A DNA stretch of 64,000 nucleotides from NCBI GenBank assembly GCA_964372115.1, contig CAYJPN010000003.1:1-64000 (forward strand), written 5' to 3'. Of this stretch, positions 1-9,687 are shown in pieces; position 1 is the stretch's first letter; every line of letters begins with the position of its first letter. Under the pieces are notes generated by a model that searched no databases, had not been told where the DNA came from, and saw nothing but the letters and a program-made list of their open reading frames with translations. This stretch comes from CG2-30-36-16 sp964372115. Lineage in GTDB: Bacteria; Bacteroidota; Ignavibacteria; Ignavibacteriales; Ignavibacteriaceae. The translations under genes and the position numbers were made by a program.

Positions 1-292
1 TTTCTTTTCTATCTGTTTTTTCAGTTTGTGCCGCTTTTTAAGGGCTGACTAATTACAAAGCCGGGATAAATAACGTCTTTTATAGACTCTATAAAGTATG
101 CTTTTGTCATTTCGAAAAGTCCTCGACAAAAAAATCGGAAATAATAAAGAATTCTCATTCCGGTAGAAATTTTCCAAAAAGAATACAAATGTTTCGCAGA
201 AACTTAACTATAAGGGGAAGGCTATTCTTCGGGTAGAGTTACTGTTCCGGGGCGGTTGCTCCACCCCGGAATCATTTATCTCAAAAGAATAA
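1..292. other. Non-coding left edge with a hairpin
   Basis: No convincing gene is visible here. The stretch lies downstream of the first minus-strand gene. It contains a perfect 8-bp inverted repeat (TTCCGGGG at 245-252, CCCCGGAA at 264-271) that could form a hairpin in the 3' end of that transcript. No clear T-run follows it on the minus strand, so it is a weak terminator candidate or simply an mRNA-stabilising stem. Confidence 0.5.
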
Positions 293-2698
293 TTATTTTA
301 CTAAAACTAATTTTTTTGTTTGCAAATAGCTTTTTTTGCTTTGCGTTGAATTTGCTTCCATCTTTAGCAAATATATACCGCTTGAGTAATTCGCCGCATT
401 CCACTGTTTTTCATAATATCCAGCCTCCTGAAATTCATCCACAAGAGAAACAACTGTTTCGCCAAGAGTGTTGAAGATGGTCAATTTTACAATACTTTCT
501 TCGGGCAGTTGATATTTAATACTCGTTACGGGATTAAATGGATTGGGATAGTTTTGCAGCAATTCGTAATCGATCGGGATGCCTTGTTGATAGTCGGTTT
601 TAAAACTTAGAATATCCCACCCGGAATCTCTGTACTTAATTTCATTTTCGTTTATTCTGAATTTATTAATAGTTACGTGAAAATTATCCGGAAGTGCGTC
701 AACCGTTGGAAAAAATTTGATCTTCCCGATCTCCCCATCTATTGATGAAGCGGTTGTAGTAAAACAGACAAAATTTATTTTGTTTTCTTTCAAAGAAACT
801 TCTTTTACAAATGAACTTAAAGCAGCAGTCCACTCAATCTCAATAAACTTGTACTGATCTGGATTGAAAGCAATTTCCCCTTCAAATGAAATAATATTTG
901 AGCCCGATTTAATAAATAGCGGAGCGAATAAATTTCCGTCGCTATTCTGAAATCCGGATTTAAATGCTATGCTGCCCGTGGAAATTAAATTAATAGTATG
1001 CGGCAGAGAGTCAATTAGTCCGACTACCTTTTGTAGAATTAGCGACGCATCAACACCGGATATTGTAGTGTCGCCGCTTACATTCGCGTTATACTTCTGC
1101 TGCTGTATTAGCTCTATTGAACCGACTAAATATTTTAATATCAATGAAGCATCATAAGCCTGCACAAGGTTGTTCAAATCAACATCGCCATAGTCCGGGT
1201 TTGTTATTCTAAACAGGTTATCGCTTATATCATTTACGGCGGCATCACTTGTGTCTTTAATTCGAACCACGCAATTTGCTGAGGGAGTATTTGGAACTTC
1301 CCAACTGTAATTATTTAAACTTGCGGAGATTGAATAAATGATATTTACCCAACTGCTGCCGTTATCTGTAGAATACTCAATTTCTATTTTCGCTACATTT
1401 TGGCTTGTCCAGGCAATAAATTGATTTGATCCCGGTTTCCAAACTTCCCCGCCATTCGGTGAGGTTATAGTTACCGAGGGGGAATAAATTGTAAAGACAT
1501 TATCACTAACATCCGACAATGATGAGTTATCGACATCCGAAATTTTTACTTTGCATTGTGACGATGGAGTATTCGGAACTGTCCAGCTATAAGTTGCCGG
1601 AGATGCAGCAACAGAACTGACAATCGTAATCCACTCAACTCCGTTGTTTGTAGAGTATTCGAGTTTTACATTTGACACCGCTGTACTATTCCATATAATA
1701 TTTTCAGTTGACCCGACACACCAGTTTTCGCTTCCATTTGGCGAAACTAATCCTAAAGTAGAAACAATTACGCTATGCTTTACAATTTTTCCGGCATCGC
1801 ACGAAGCCCAGCCGAGATTTGCATTTATAAAAAATAGAGAATTAATTCTATTACTAACTGAAGTTTGTAAAATCCAATTTGTTCCGCCGTCTGTTGTTTT
1901 ATAAATTTCTCCGCTTCCGTTGCCGACCCATCCAGTTGTTTCACTTACAAAGAAGACTGAATACAGCCAATCGGAACCAGGGCTGGGTGAAAAACTCCAA
2001 CTTGAACCCCCGTTAGTCGTTTTAAAAATCGTTCCATAGTCTCCAACTGTATATCCTACATTTTCATTTATAAAAGAAGATGCTCTTTGTTGATTCGAAA
2101 CGGGACTATATTGCTGTGTCCAATTTGCTCCTCCATTTGTTGTTTTTAAGATTGAACAAGTCATGTTTATAAATGATCCTCCTACAGCCCAGCCCGTTGT
2201 AGAATTTACAAATTTAATAGACCAGAGCATATCATAACTTGACAAACCGGTTGGCTGAGCAATCCAATTTGCGCCGCCATTGGTTGTTTTAAATATTTTA
2301 CCCTGATCGCCGCAAACCCAGCCTGTATTTGCATCAACAAAATATAAGGATGCTAACGACATTGTTGTTCCGCTTGTTTGAGTAATCCAATTTGTTCCGC
2401 CGTTAGTTGTTTTCAATATTTTCCCGGCATCACCGGAACACCAACCTATTGATGAACTGACAAAAAATATTGATGACAAACTGCTTGTTGTTCCGCTTGA
2501 CTGCTGAACCCAGGTTGCACCGCCATTTGTAGTACTCACTATTTTTCCATTCCAGCCGCATGCCCACCCGGTATTCTCATCAACAAAAAATATTGAGTAA
2601 AGATCTTGAGTAACACCGCTTGTCTGAAGTGTCCACTGAGCTTTAGCGGTAATACCAAGCATAAAAAACAAGACAAAAACAAAATTACATTTTTTCAT
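293..2698 (-). CDS. Secreted YCF48-type propeller protein with dockerin, cohesin and sorting tail
   Basis: An 801-residue exported protein. Residues 1-20 form a signal peptide ending at KAQ. Residues about 22-310 hold roughly seven YCF48/BNR-like repeats (GWxxGxxGxIxKTTNGGxxW), predicted to fold as a beta-propeller. Two SPNGxE beta-sandwich repeats follow, at about 315-500. Residues 504-567 form a type I dockerin-like pair: GDVDLNNLVQAYDA, then a second loop with SGVDASLIL. Residues about 572-685 look like a cohesin domain. The last about 95 residues are a type IX sorting tail with NYPNPFNP and a YSSGIYLLKM block. The start is supported by a CCGGAG ribosome binding site. It is the shortest and most divergent of three neighbouring paralogues. 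The substrate or partner is unknown; YCF48 homology does not imply a photosystem role here. The dockerin and cohesin calls are by motif only. Confidence 0.85.
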   Translation of the reverse strand: MKKCNFVFVLFFMLGITAKAQWTLQTSGVTQDLYSIFFVDENTGWACGWNGKIVSTTNGGATWVQQSSGTTSSLSSIFFVSSSIGWCSGDAGKILKTTNGGTNWITQTSGTTMSLASLYFVDANTGWVCGDQGKIFKTTNGGANWIAQPTGLSSYDMLWSIKFVNSTTGWAVGGSFINMTCSILKTTNGGANWTQQYSPVSNQQRASSFINENVGYTVGDYGTIFKTTNGGSSWSFSPSPGSDWLYSVFFVSETTGWVGNGSGEIYKTTDGGTNWILQTSVSNRINSLFFINANLGWASCDAGKIVKHSVIVSTLGLVSPNGSENWCVGSTENIIWNSTAVSNVKLEYSTNNGVEWITIVSSVAASPATYSWTVPNTPSSQCKVKISDVDNSSLSDVSDNVFTIYSPSVTITSPNGGEVWKPGSNQFIAWTSQNVAKIEIEYSTDNGSSWVNIIYSISASLNNYSWEVPNTPSANCVVRIKDTSDAAVNDISDNLFRITNPDYGDVDLNNLVQAYDASLILKYLVGSIELIQQQKYNANVSGDTTISGVDASLILQKVVGLIDSLPHTINLISTGSIAFKSGFQNSDGNLFAPLFIKSGSNIISFEGEIAFNPDQYKFIEIEWTAALSSFVKEVSLKENKINFVCFTTTASSIDGEIGKIKFFPTVDALPDNFHVTINKFRINENEIKYRDSGWDILSFKTDYQQGIPIDYELLQNYPNPFNPVTSIKYQLPEESIVKLTIFNTLGETVVSLVDEFQEAGYYEKQWNAANYSSGIYLLKMEANSTQSKKSYLQTKKLVLVK

Positions 2699-2795
2699 TT
2701 TTACACTCCGGCAGTTTTAAAATGCAGAACGTATTTTTTTAACGTTTCGCATTTTCTATTTGAATAATCTGTCATCATCCGTATATGACCCTGTC

Positions 2796-5700
2796 CTATT
2801 TAACCAGAATCATTTTTTTAATATCAGTAAATAAACCCGCGCTAATTCTGTAGAAATATACTCCGGAACTTAACCCGGCAGCATTAAAATCTGTATGATG
2901 ATAACCCGCCGGTTTTTCTTCATCAATTAATACTTGTATGAGTTCTCCCATTACATTGTAAATTTTTAGAGAAACGTGAGACGCTTCCGGGAGTTGATAT
3001 TTTATTGTGGTCGCCGGATTAAATGGATTTGGATAATTCTGAGTAAGCGAATATTCCGTTGGAAGATTATCAACATCTTCAACTCCGGAGACAATAGTTA
3101 GGGTAGCCGAAGCAACATTTTGCTGAACTGCATTTTCATTAAACCGCAGACGACTGAAAGTAATGGTTGTATTTATTGCAGCAAAATTGCTTTTAACTTT
3201 GAATTTTAATAATGCAAATACACCGTTTGAGCCGCTGGCTTGAGTACCCGCGCCCACTATTTTTATAGTTCCCGTTTCTTCATTCAATTCTTTTAAAAAT
3301 GATTGTGTTAGATTATTGTAATTGATCTGCTGGAATTCTAAATGTTCCGGATTATACGTAATCACTCCTTCGAAACCATAAATGTTTATACCGTCAGTTA
3401 GGTTAATGGGAATCTCAATTATACTTCCTTGTGCGGCAGAGGCATCGTGCATTGAGATAATTCCTGCAGCAGGAGGCGTTCCTGTAAAAGGAAGAGTATC
3501 AATAAGATTAATTACATACCTGAAAATTATTGAAGCATCAAGCGCTGTAACATCAGGTCCTCTATCCACATTTGCAATCTTTAGCTGATTCGGTGTAAGT
3601 GTTATATAACCAACGAGATGTTTTAGTATTAGAGAGGCATCGTAAGCCTGCACAGTTCCGTTAGTGTCCACATCCCCCCACTTCTGAATTTTAATATATC
3701 CATCTTCTGTATTTACAAAATCAATCCCTGTATTAAATAAGGCTGATGATACGTTTACAGGTATGGAACCTGATTGTATTGTTTCGGGAACAAGAAATTT
3801 TAAATATAAAAGCGTACCGCTCCCCGAAATATCATTTGCCCCGCCGCCTGCCGTTTTTACAGGATTTTCGCTTGCATTATAGAATGAATACCACCCTGCA
3901 CCTCCTATCATTGTTGAAGCAGTATCAATCCCTAAGAAAGTTAGCGAACTTGAAAATCCAAAATCAATTTGAAATGAGCTAAATGAAGAACCTACAGGAA
4001 ATTGAACATTAACCGGAACCAGCACACTATCACCGGGAACTGCATCGCCTGCGCCTACTTGAAGAACAATTTCGTTGTTTATGCTACCGTCATATTTAAG
4101 AATAGTACTATGTTGACCAACAGCCCACCCGGATTGTGAGTTTATAAACTTAACACCACGTAAATCCTTATTAGTACCCGAAGGAAATATTGTCCAGCTA
4201 ATTCCTCCATTGTTAGTTTTTATTATTGTACCCTCATCTCCAACTATCCAGCCTGTGTTTGCATCTATAAAATCAACGCACCTGAGACTCTTTGTTGTAC
4301 CGCTTGTTTGCTCAACCCAATTATTACCCCCGTTTGTGGTTCTGTAAATTACACCACCAGAACTTACAGCCCAGCCCGTATTAAAATCTATGAAATCTAC
4401 TGAATTCAACCATTGTAATGTTCCACTTGTTTGGGAAATCCAGTTTGTTCCTCCATTTGTTGTCTTTAGGATTGTTCCTTCTTGACCTACTGTCCAACCG
4501 GTATTAGCATCAATAAAGTAAAGGCTAAAAAGATAACCACCAACTCCTCCATACTGAGCAAACCAGGTAGATCCACCGTCTGTTGTTTTTCTTATCTCCC
4601 GATAGTCACCTACAACCCACCCGGTATTTGCATCAACAAAATTTACACCGTAAAGTAACTGTGTATTTCCACAATTTTGTACAAACCAATCATTCCCTCC
4701 GTTTGTAGTTTTTAATACTTTATTAGAAGCGAAGCCAACAGCCCAACCTACATTTTCATTAATAAAGTCAACAGATGTAAGTGTAAAATTTTCATTATTC
4801 ATCTTTTGAAACCAGGTATTTCCGCCGTCTGTAGTTTTTACAATTAAACCCTCCCCACCCACAGCCCAGCAAGTACTATCATCTGCAAAATCAAGATTAT
4901 ATATACTATAGTTTGCACCGCTTACTTGTTTTGCCCAAGCACTACCTCCGTTTGTAGTTTTTAGAATGATTCCATTAAAGCCGACAGCCCAACCAGTATT
5001 TGCATCTGAAAAATCAACACTGTGAAGATCGCTTGTGGTCCCGCTTGTTTGTGCAGTCCAAACATTTCCTCCGTTAGTTGTCTTTAGAATTAATCCAATA
5101 TCATTTCCTCCAACAACCCAGCCTGTGGCAGCATTTATAAAATTAACACTTCGAAGTTGATAACCAGTTCCGCTTGTTTGAGTTGTCCAGGTAGTTCCTC
5201 CGTTAGTGGTCTGAAGAATTTTTCCGCCCCAACCCACAGCCCATCCAGTACTCGCATCTATAAAATCAACAGAAGTTAGATTATCTATTATTCCGCTCGT
5301 TTGTTCTGTCCAGGTAGTTCCTCCATTAGTTGTCTTGAGGATTTTACTACCACCTGACCAATTATCTCCTCCGACAGCCCAACCGGTGTTCGCATCCACA
5401 AAATCAACATCTTGAAGCATTTTTGTTGTTCCGCTAGTTTGAGATATCCAATTAGTACCGCCGTTCGTAGTCTTAAGAATAGTACCGCCGCTACCAACAG
5501 CATAACCGTAGTTTACATTTGTAAAGACAACACTAGTAAGATCATTTGTGGCACCGCTTGTTTGTTCTGTCCAATTAATTCCGCCATTATTGGTCTTAAG
5601 AATTGTACCTGAACCACAGGTAATCCAGCCCGTGTTGTTGTCAATAAAATAAACACTATATAAATTTTGGGAAGTCCAACTTGAACTCTCAACCCAGCTT

Positions 5701-5903
5701 TCTCCACCATCGGTTGTTTTATATATATGATCATCTCCACAAACAATGATAGCATTTTGGCTATCAAAGACATGAATATCACTAATATGACGACCGAATG
5801 TTGATGAATTATTAATTGTCCATGTTCCCTGTGCAAGAACTACATTTGTTAATAGTAACAAAGAAAAAAGAATTGTGTAAGAAAACATTGCTTTTGTTTT
5901 CAT
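2796..5903 (-). CDS. Secreted YCF48-type propeller protein with cohesin-dockerin-cohesin and sorting tail
   Basis: A 1035-residue exported protein. A signal peptide (residues 1-25, ending VLAQ) is followed by 13-14 repeats of about 43 residues with the pattern GWAVGxxGxILKTTNGGxxWxxQTSG, filling residues about 30-600. Next come a cohesin-like domain (about 610-735), a dockerin-like pair (743-806; GDVDTNGTVQAYDA, then ANVDRGPDVTALDA), a second cohesin-like domain (about 812-940) and the sorting tail (about 950-1035; NYPNPFNP, SSGVYFYR, KKMILVK). The tail is nearly identical, also at DNA level, to that of the upstream paralogue. It probably sits on the cell surface after type IX export. The propeller repeats suggest binding rather than catalysis; no enzyme motif was seen. 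Confidence 0.87.
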   Translation of the reverse strand: MKTKAMFSYTILFSLLLLTNVVLAQGTWTINNSSTFGRHISDIHVFDSQNAIIVCGDDHIYKTTDGGESWVESSSWTSQNLYSVYFIDNNTGWITCGSGTILKTNNGGINWTEQTSGATNDLTSVVFTNVNYGYAVGSGGTILKTTNGGTNWISQTSGTTKMLQDVDFVDANTGWAVGGDNWSGGSKILKTTNGGTTWTEQTSGIIDNLTSVDFIDASTGWAVGWGGKILQTTNGGTTWTTQTSGTGYQLRSVNFINAATGWVVGGNDIGLILKTTNGGNVWTAQTSGTTSDLHSVDFSDANTGWAVGFNGIILKTTNGGSAWAKQVSGANYSIYNLDFADDSTCWAVGGEGLIVKTTDGGNTWFQKMNNENFTLTSVDFINENVGWAVGFASNKVLKTTNGGNDWFVQNCGNTQLLYGVNFVDANTGWVVGDYREIRKTTDGGSTWFAQYGGVGGYLFSLYFIDANTGWTVGQEGTILKTTNGGTNWISQTSGTLQWLNSVDFIDFNTGWAVSSGGVIYRTTNGGNNWVEQTSGTTKSLRCVDFIDANTGWIVGDEGTIIKTNNGGISWTIFPSGTNKDLRGVKFINSQSGWAVGQHSTILKYDGSINNEIVLQVGAGDAVPGDSVLVPVNVQFPVGSSFSSFQIDFGFSSSLTFLGIDTASTMIGGAGWYSFYNASENPVKTAGGGANDISGSGTLLYLKFLVPETIQSGSIPVNVSSALFNTGIDFVNTEDGYIKIQKWGDVDTNGTVQAYDASLILKHLVGYITLTPNQLKIANVDRGPDVTALDASIIFRYVINLIDTLPFTGTPPAAGIISMHDASAAQGSIIEIPINLTDGINIYGFEGVITYNPEHLEFQQINYNNLTQSFLKELNEETGTIKIVGAGTQASGSNGVFALLKFKVKSNFAAINTTITFSRLRFNENAVQQNVASATLTIVSGVEDVDNLPTEYSLTQNYPNPFNPATTIKYQLPEASHVSLKIYNVMGELIQVLIDEEKPAGYHHTDFNAAGLSSGVYFYRISAGLFTDIKKMILVK

Positions 5904-6038
5904 TTTAGTTGCCTCTCGATTAGTTTTAAATTGTTTAATGGTTTTTATTACTGTACATATCTTGATGATCTCCCAAAAGAGAAGCCATAGTAGTGATATA
6001 TAGAAATATTTTTCATTTTTAATCCCAATGCAATAGTT

Positions 6039-9000
6039 TTACTTAACCAGAATCATTTTTTTAATATCCGTAAATGAACCCGCGCTAATTCTGTAGAAAT
6101 ATATTCCCGAGCTTAACCCGGCAGCATTAAAATCCGTATGATGATAACCCGCCGGTTTTTCTTCATCAGTTAGCACTTGTACGAGTTCTCCCATCACATT
6201 GAATATTTTCAATGTTACATGGGAAGCTTCCGGCAAATCGTAATTAATTGTTGTTGAAGGGTTGAAAGGATTCGGATAATTCTGAGCAAGTGAATATTCC
6301 GCGGGAAGTGAAACATCTCCCGGAATATTATTTATTGTTGATATAAGAGCTGTATCAGAGTTTACTGCCACCGCGTTTTCATTCAATCGTAATTTCGATA
6401 AAATAATTTTTGTGTCTTCCGCACTGACATTTGGTTTAAGCGAAAATTTAATTTTCGCATAATTTCCCGCTGTTATTCCGGGACTTGTGGATGCGCCCAC
6501 AATTATCAAACTATTTGCAACACTATTCGATTGTTTTACAAAACCGCTTAATGCAGTAGAAAATTCAATAGATTGATATTGTAATATTTCGGAATCAAAA
6601 TTTATTTCGGCTTCGAATGAATAAATGTTGTTTCCATTTGTAAGATTTAGAGGCACCTCCACGAACCCGGATGGAAGAATAGCGCCATCCGGCATTTTTA
6701 ATTCACCGGCGGCAATTATAACCGAAGTATGCGGAAGCGTATCGATTATATGAACAACATATTGAAGAATAACAGAAGCATCATATGCCGAGATTGTGTT
6801 ATCGAGCGTTACGTCTGCATTCAATTTTTGCTGTTGGTTTAACGCAATCATATTCGCGAGATATTGTAGTATAGTTGCAGCATCGTATGCCTGCACAATA
6901 TCGTTCAGGTCCACATCTCCATAATGCGGGGCAATAATATTAACTCCGCCTGATGAAGTGCGAACAAAAACAGAACCGGTGTTAAATATTGCAGAATTAA
7001 AATTGATTGGTATTAATCCGGCGCCTAAATTTGCCGGTACTACAAACTTTAACTTGAATAGAACTCCGCTTCCGGTTATGCTATCTGATCCGGCAAATGC
7101 AGTATACAAAACCGAATCTTGAAAATTATTATAGTAAATCCATTTGGCTCTACCGGCAAGTGTTTCTGTTGTATCTATTTCTAAGAATTGTAAATTGTTT
7201 CCGAACCCATCAAAATTAATTTCGGCAGAAATGAATGAACTATTGGGGGGAAGCTGCACACCAACATTTAAAATGACTGTATCGCCGGCAGCGGCATCTA
7301 ATTCATTTACAGAGACAAAAATACTATCAGATACCGGAAACGAAATTGTAAATAGATCATTGGAAATGTCAAACGTACCCGGATTAAGCGCATCGCTTAT
7401 TTTTATTTTACATTGTGTTGATGGCGTCGGCGGAATAGTCCATGAAAAATTGTCCGGATTTGAAGGATAAAAATTTGCAATGATATTCCAGGAACTACCG
7501 TTATTTGTTGTATATTCTAATTTTATGCTGTTAACTCTATTTCTTATCCATGTTATTGTTTTTATTTCGTCTACGAAAAAATTTTCACCACCATTCGGTG
7601 AAATTAATTGTACAGCACTGATGGGGTCGGCTGTGTATTGAAGGATTGTACCACCATCACCCACGACCCAACCGGTATTTACATCTACAAAATCAACCGA
7701 GAAAAGGGATTTTGATGATCCGCTTATTTGAGAAATCCAATTAGCGCCGCCGTTTATGGTGTTCAAAATTTCTCCGCCACTACTAACAGCCCAACCGATA
7801 TTTACATCTACAAAATCAACTGAGTAAAGACCATTTGTAGTTCCACTTGCTTGCGTTACCCAATTCGTTCCGCCATCAGTTGTTTTCAAAATTATTCCAC
7901 CAGTCCCGACAACCCAGCCAATATTAGCATCTGAAAAATAAGCCGCAGTTAAAAGACTCGCCGTTCCGCTTGTTTGTGTTGCCCAAGTTGTTCCTCCATT
8001 GGTTGTTTTCAAAATCATGCCTGAACTACCGACCACCCAACCTGTATTTATGTCAATAAAATCAACTGCCCCTCGCATATCGCCGCCATGTGGCTGATTT
8101 GTCCAATTCGTTCCACCGTCTGTGGTTTTTAAAGTTGTACCGAAACCCCCAACAGCCCAGCCAGTATTTGCATTTACAAAATCAATTGAGTTGAGAGGAT
8201 TAGTAACCCCGCTTATTTGTGAAACCCAACTCGTGCCGCCGTTTGTTGTCTTCAATATTGTCCCCGCATCACCAACAACCCAGCCAATACTCACATCTAC
8301 AAAATGAACAGAGTATAGATCATTGGTTATTCCGCTTGTTTGAGCATCCCAATTTATTCCGCCATTAGTTGTTTTCATAATTGTACCGGAACGTCCAACA
8401 GCCCAGCCGAAGTTCGCATTTACAAAATCAACGGATAGAAGAGATATAATAACTCCGTTTGATTGTGAAGACCAGCTTGCGCCGCTGTTTGAAGTTTTCA
8501 ATATTATTCCGGAAGCACCAACAGCCCAGCAAGTATTTGTATTTACAAAATCAAGTGAGATGAGAGCGTTAGTAAACCCGCTTGTTTGAGAAATCCAATT
8601 TGCACCTCCGTTTGTTGTTTTCAATATTGTTCCAACATCCCCAATAGCCCAGCCGGTGTTTGAATCCAAGAAATAAACTGAATATAGATGATTGACTGTT
8701 CCGCTTGTCTGTGCAGTCCACGTTGTTCCGCCATTTGTAGTTTTCAAAATTGTACCATAATTTCCAACAGCCCAGCCGGAACTCGTATTCACAAAATCAA
8801 CTTTAAAGATAGGATTAATCGTTCCGCTTGTTTGTGTTACCCAATTTGTTCCTCCATCAGATGTTTTCAAAATTGTTCCATTATATCCAGATGCCCAGCC
8901 AATATTTGCGCTTACAAAATCAACTGACTCAAGAGAATTGGGTGTTCCGCTTGTTTGAGCGGTCCAATTTATTCCACCATTTGTGGTTTTGATAACTAGA

Positions 9001-9503
9001 CCAAAAAAACCGACTGCCCAGCCAGTGTTTGCGTCTATAAAACTAACCGAGTTTAAATTTAATGTTGTTCCACTATTCTGAGACGCCCAGGATGTTCCGC
9101 CGTTTGTAGTATTCAAAATTGTGCCGGAGCTTCCAACCGCCCAACCAATGCTGGCATCAATAAAATCGACCGAGTTGAGAAAGTTTGTCGTGCCGCTTGT
9201 TTGAGGATACCAATCTTCGCCGCCGTCTGTTGTTTTATAAATAGTGCCCGCAGCACCAACAAAAATAGCAGTTGTTGCATCAAAAGTGTGTATATCATAT
9301 ATAATATTTCCCTGCGGCAGGGGGTTTTGCCAGTTCCAGGTTCCCTGAGCAAAAGGAGTCGCGGTTAGAATAATAAATAGCGCGGTTGTTATAAGAGATA
9401 CGTTAAACTTATTTCTTTTTTTGTATATGAAGTTCTTAATTTCACAAATTAAAATTGTGTTCTGAAGGACTATAGAATTGCAAGCATAGAAACAATTGGA
9501 CAT
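6039..9503 (-). CDS. Secreted YCF48-type propeller protein, longest paralogue
   Basis: 1154 residues. The start is odd: the hydrophobic signal segment (about residues 35-53, ending TPFAQ) is preceded by some 33 polar residues. No in-frame ATG, GTG or TTG lies closer, and a CCGGAG ribosome binding site sits six bases before the chosen ATG. Thirteen to fourteen YCF48-like repeats fill residues about 55-630. They are followed by an SPNGGE sandwich (about 640-725), a cohesin-like domain (about 735-860), a dockerin-like pair (862-925; GDVDLNDIVQAYDA and DNTISAYDA), a second cohesin-like domain (about 930-1055) and the sorting tail. It is first in transcription order of the three propeller genes. 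The intergenic gaps of roughly 100-135 bases allow either co-transcription or separate promoters. Confidence 0.86.
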   Translation of the reverse strand: MSNCFYACNSIVLQNTILICEIKNFIYKKRNKFNVSLITTALFIILTATPFAQGTWNWQNPLPQGNIIYDIHTFDATTAIFVGAAGTIYKTTDGGEDWYPQTSGTTNFLNSVDFIDASIGWAVGSSGTILNTTNGGTSWASQNSGTTLNLNSVSFIDANTGWAVGFFGLVIKTTNGGINWTAQTSGTPNSLESVDFVSANIGWASGYNGTILKTSDGGTNWVTQTSGTINPIFKVDFVNTSSGWAVGNYGTILKTTNGGTTWTAQTSGTVNHLYSVYFLDSNTGWAIGDVGTILKTTNGGANWISQTSGFTNALISLDFVNTNTCWAVGASGIILKTSNSGASWSSQSNGVIISLLSVDFVNANFGWAVGRSGTIMKTTNGGINWDAQTSGITNDLYSVHFVDVSIGWVVGDAGTILKTTNGGTSWVSQISGVTNPLNSIDFVNANTGWAVGGFGTTLKTTDGGTNWTNQPHGGDMRGAVDFIDINTGWVVGSSGMILKTTNGGTTWATQTSGTASLLTAAYFSDANIGWVVGTGGIILKTTDGGTNWVTQASGTTNGLYSVDFVDVNIGWAVSSGGEILNTINGGANWISQISGSSKSLFSVDFVDVNTGWVVGDGGTILQYTADPISAVQLISPNGGENFFVDEIKTITWIRNRVNSIKLEYTTNNGSSWNIIANFYPSNPDNFSWTIPPTPSTQCKIKISDALNPGTFDISNDLFTISFPVSDSIFVSVNELDAAAGDTVILNVGVQLPPNSSFISAEINFDGFGNNLQFLEIDTTETLAGRAKWIYYNNFQDSVLYTAFAGSDSITGSGVLFKLKFVVPANLGAGLIPINFNSAIFNTGSVFVRTSSGGVNIIAPHYGDVDLNDIVQAYDAATILQYLANMIALNQQQKLNADVTLDNTISAYDASVILQYVVHIIDTLPHTSVIIAAGELKMPDGAILPSGFVEVPLNLTNGNNIYSFEAEINFDSEILQYQSIEFSTALSGFVKQSNSVANSLIIVGASTSPGITAGNYAKIKFSLKPNVSAEDTKIILSKLRLNENAVAVNSDTALISTINNIPGDVSLPAEYSLAQNYPNPFNPSTTINYDLPEASHVTLKIFNVMGELVQVLTDEEKPAGYHHTDFNAAGLSSGIYFYRISAGSFTDIKKMILVK

Positions 9504-9575
9504 AGTGACTCCGGAATTTGTTAGTAGGGAATTGTTTACTTCAAACGTGCGACAATTTTAGGATAGAGTAAATGA

Positions 9576-9644
9576 GTAGTTCCTCTCATTTTATATAAGT
9601 AGCTCTACTCATATAAAATAAGTAGCTCTCTCTATTTATTTATC
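9576..9644. repeat. Three tandem imperfect 23-bp repeats upstream of the receiver gene
   Basis: Three head-to-tail units of exactly 23 bp start at 9576, 9599 and 9622. Each begins GTAG(C/T)T(C/T)C and ends in an AT-rich half. They lie 44 bases before the ATG of the receiver gene, between divergent genes. Tandem sites spaced by about two helical turns are typical of operators for a regulator that binds cooperatively. The repeat is direct sequence; the operator role is inference. Confidence 0.6.
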
Positions 9645-9687
9645 CTTCTTTTTTTATCACATTTACAACCAAAAATAAAATACCCTT

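Noticed and set aside
256..474. Small hydrophobic plus-strand frame at the left edge
   Set aside because: It mostly overlaps the sorting tail of the first minus-strand gene and has no ribosome binding site.
7144..7470. Plus-strand frame of 108 codons, and similar antisense frames in the propeller genes
   Set aside because: Antisense shadows of repetitive minus-strand coding sequence without ribosome binding sites or recognisable products.
2796..9503. CRISPR-like periodic repeats
   Set aside because: The about 130-base periodicity is the coding repeat of the YCF48 propeller units; the repeats diverge in sequence and are in frame, with no unique spacers.
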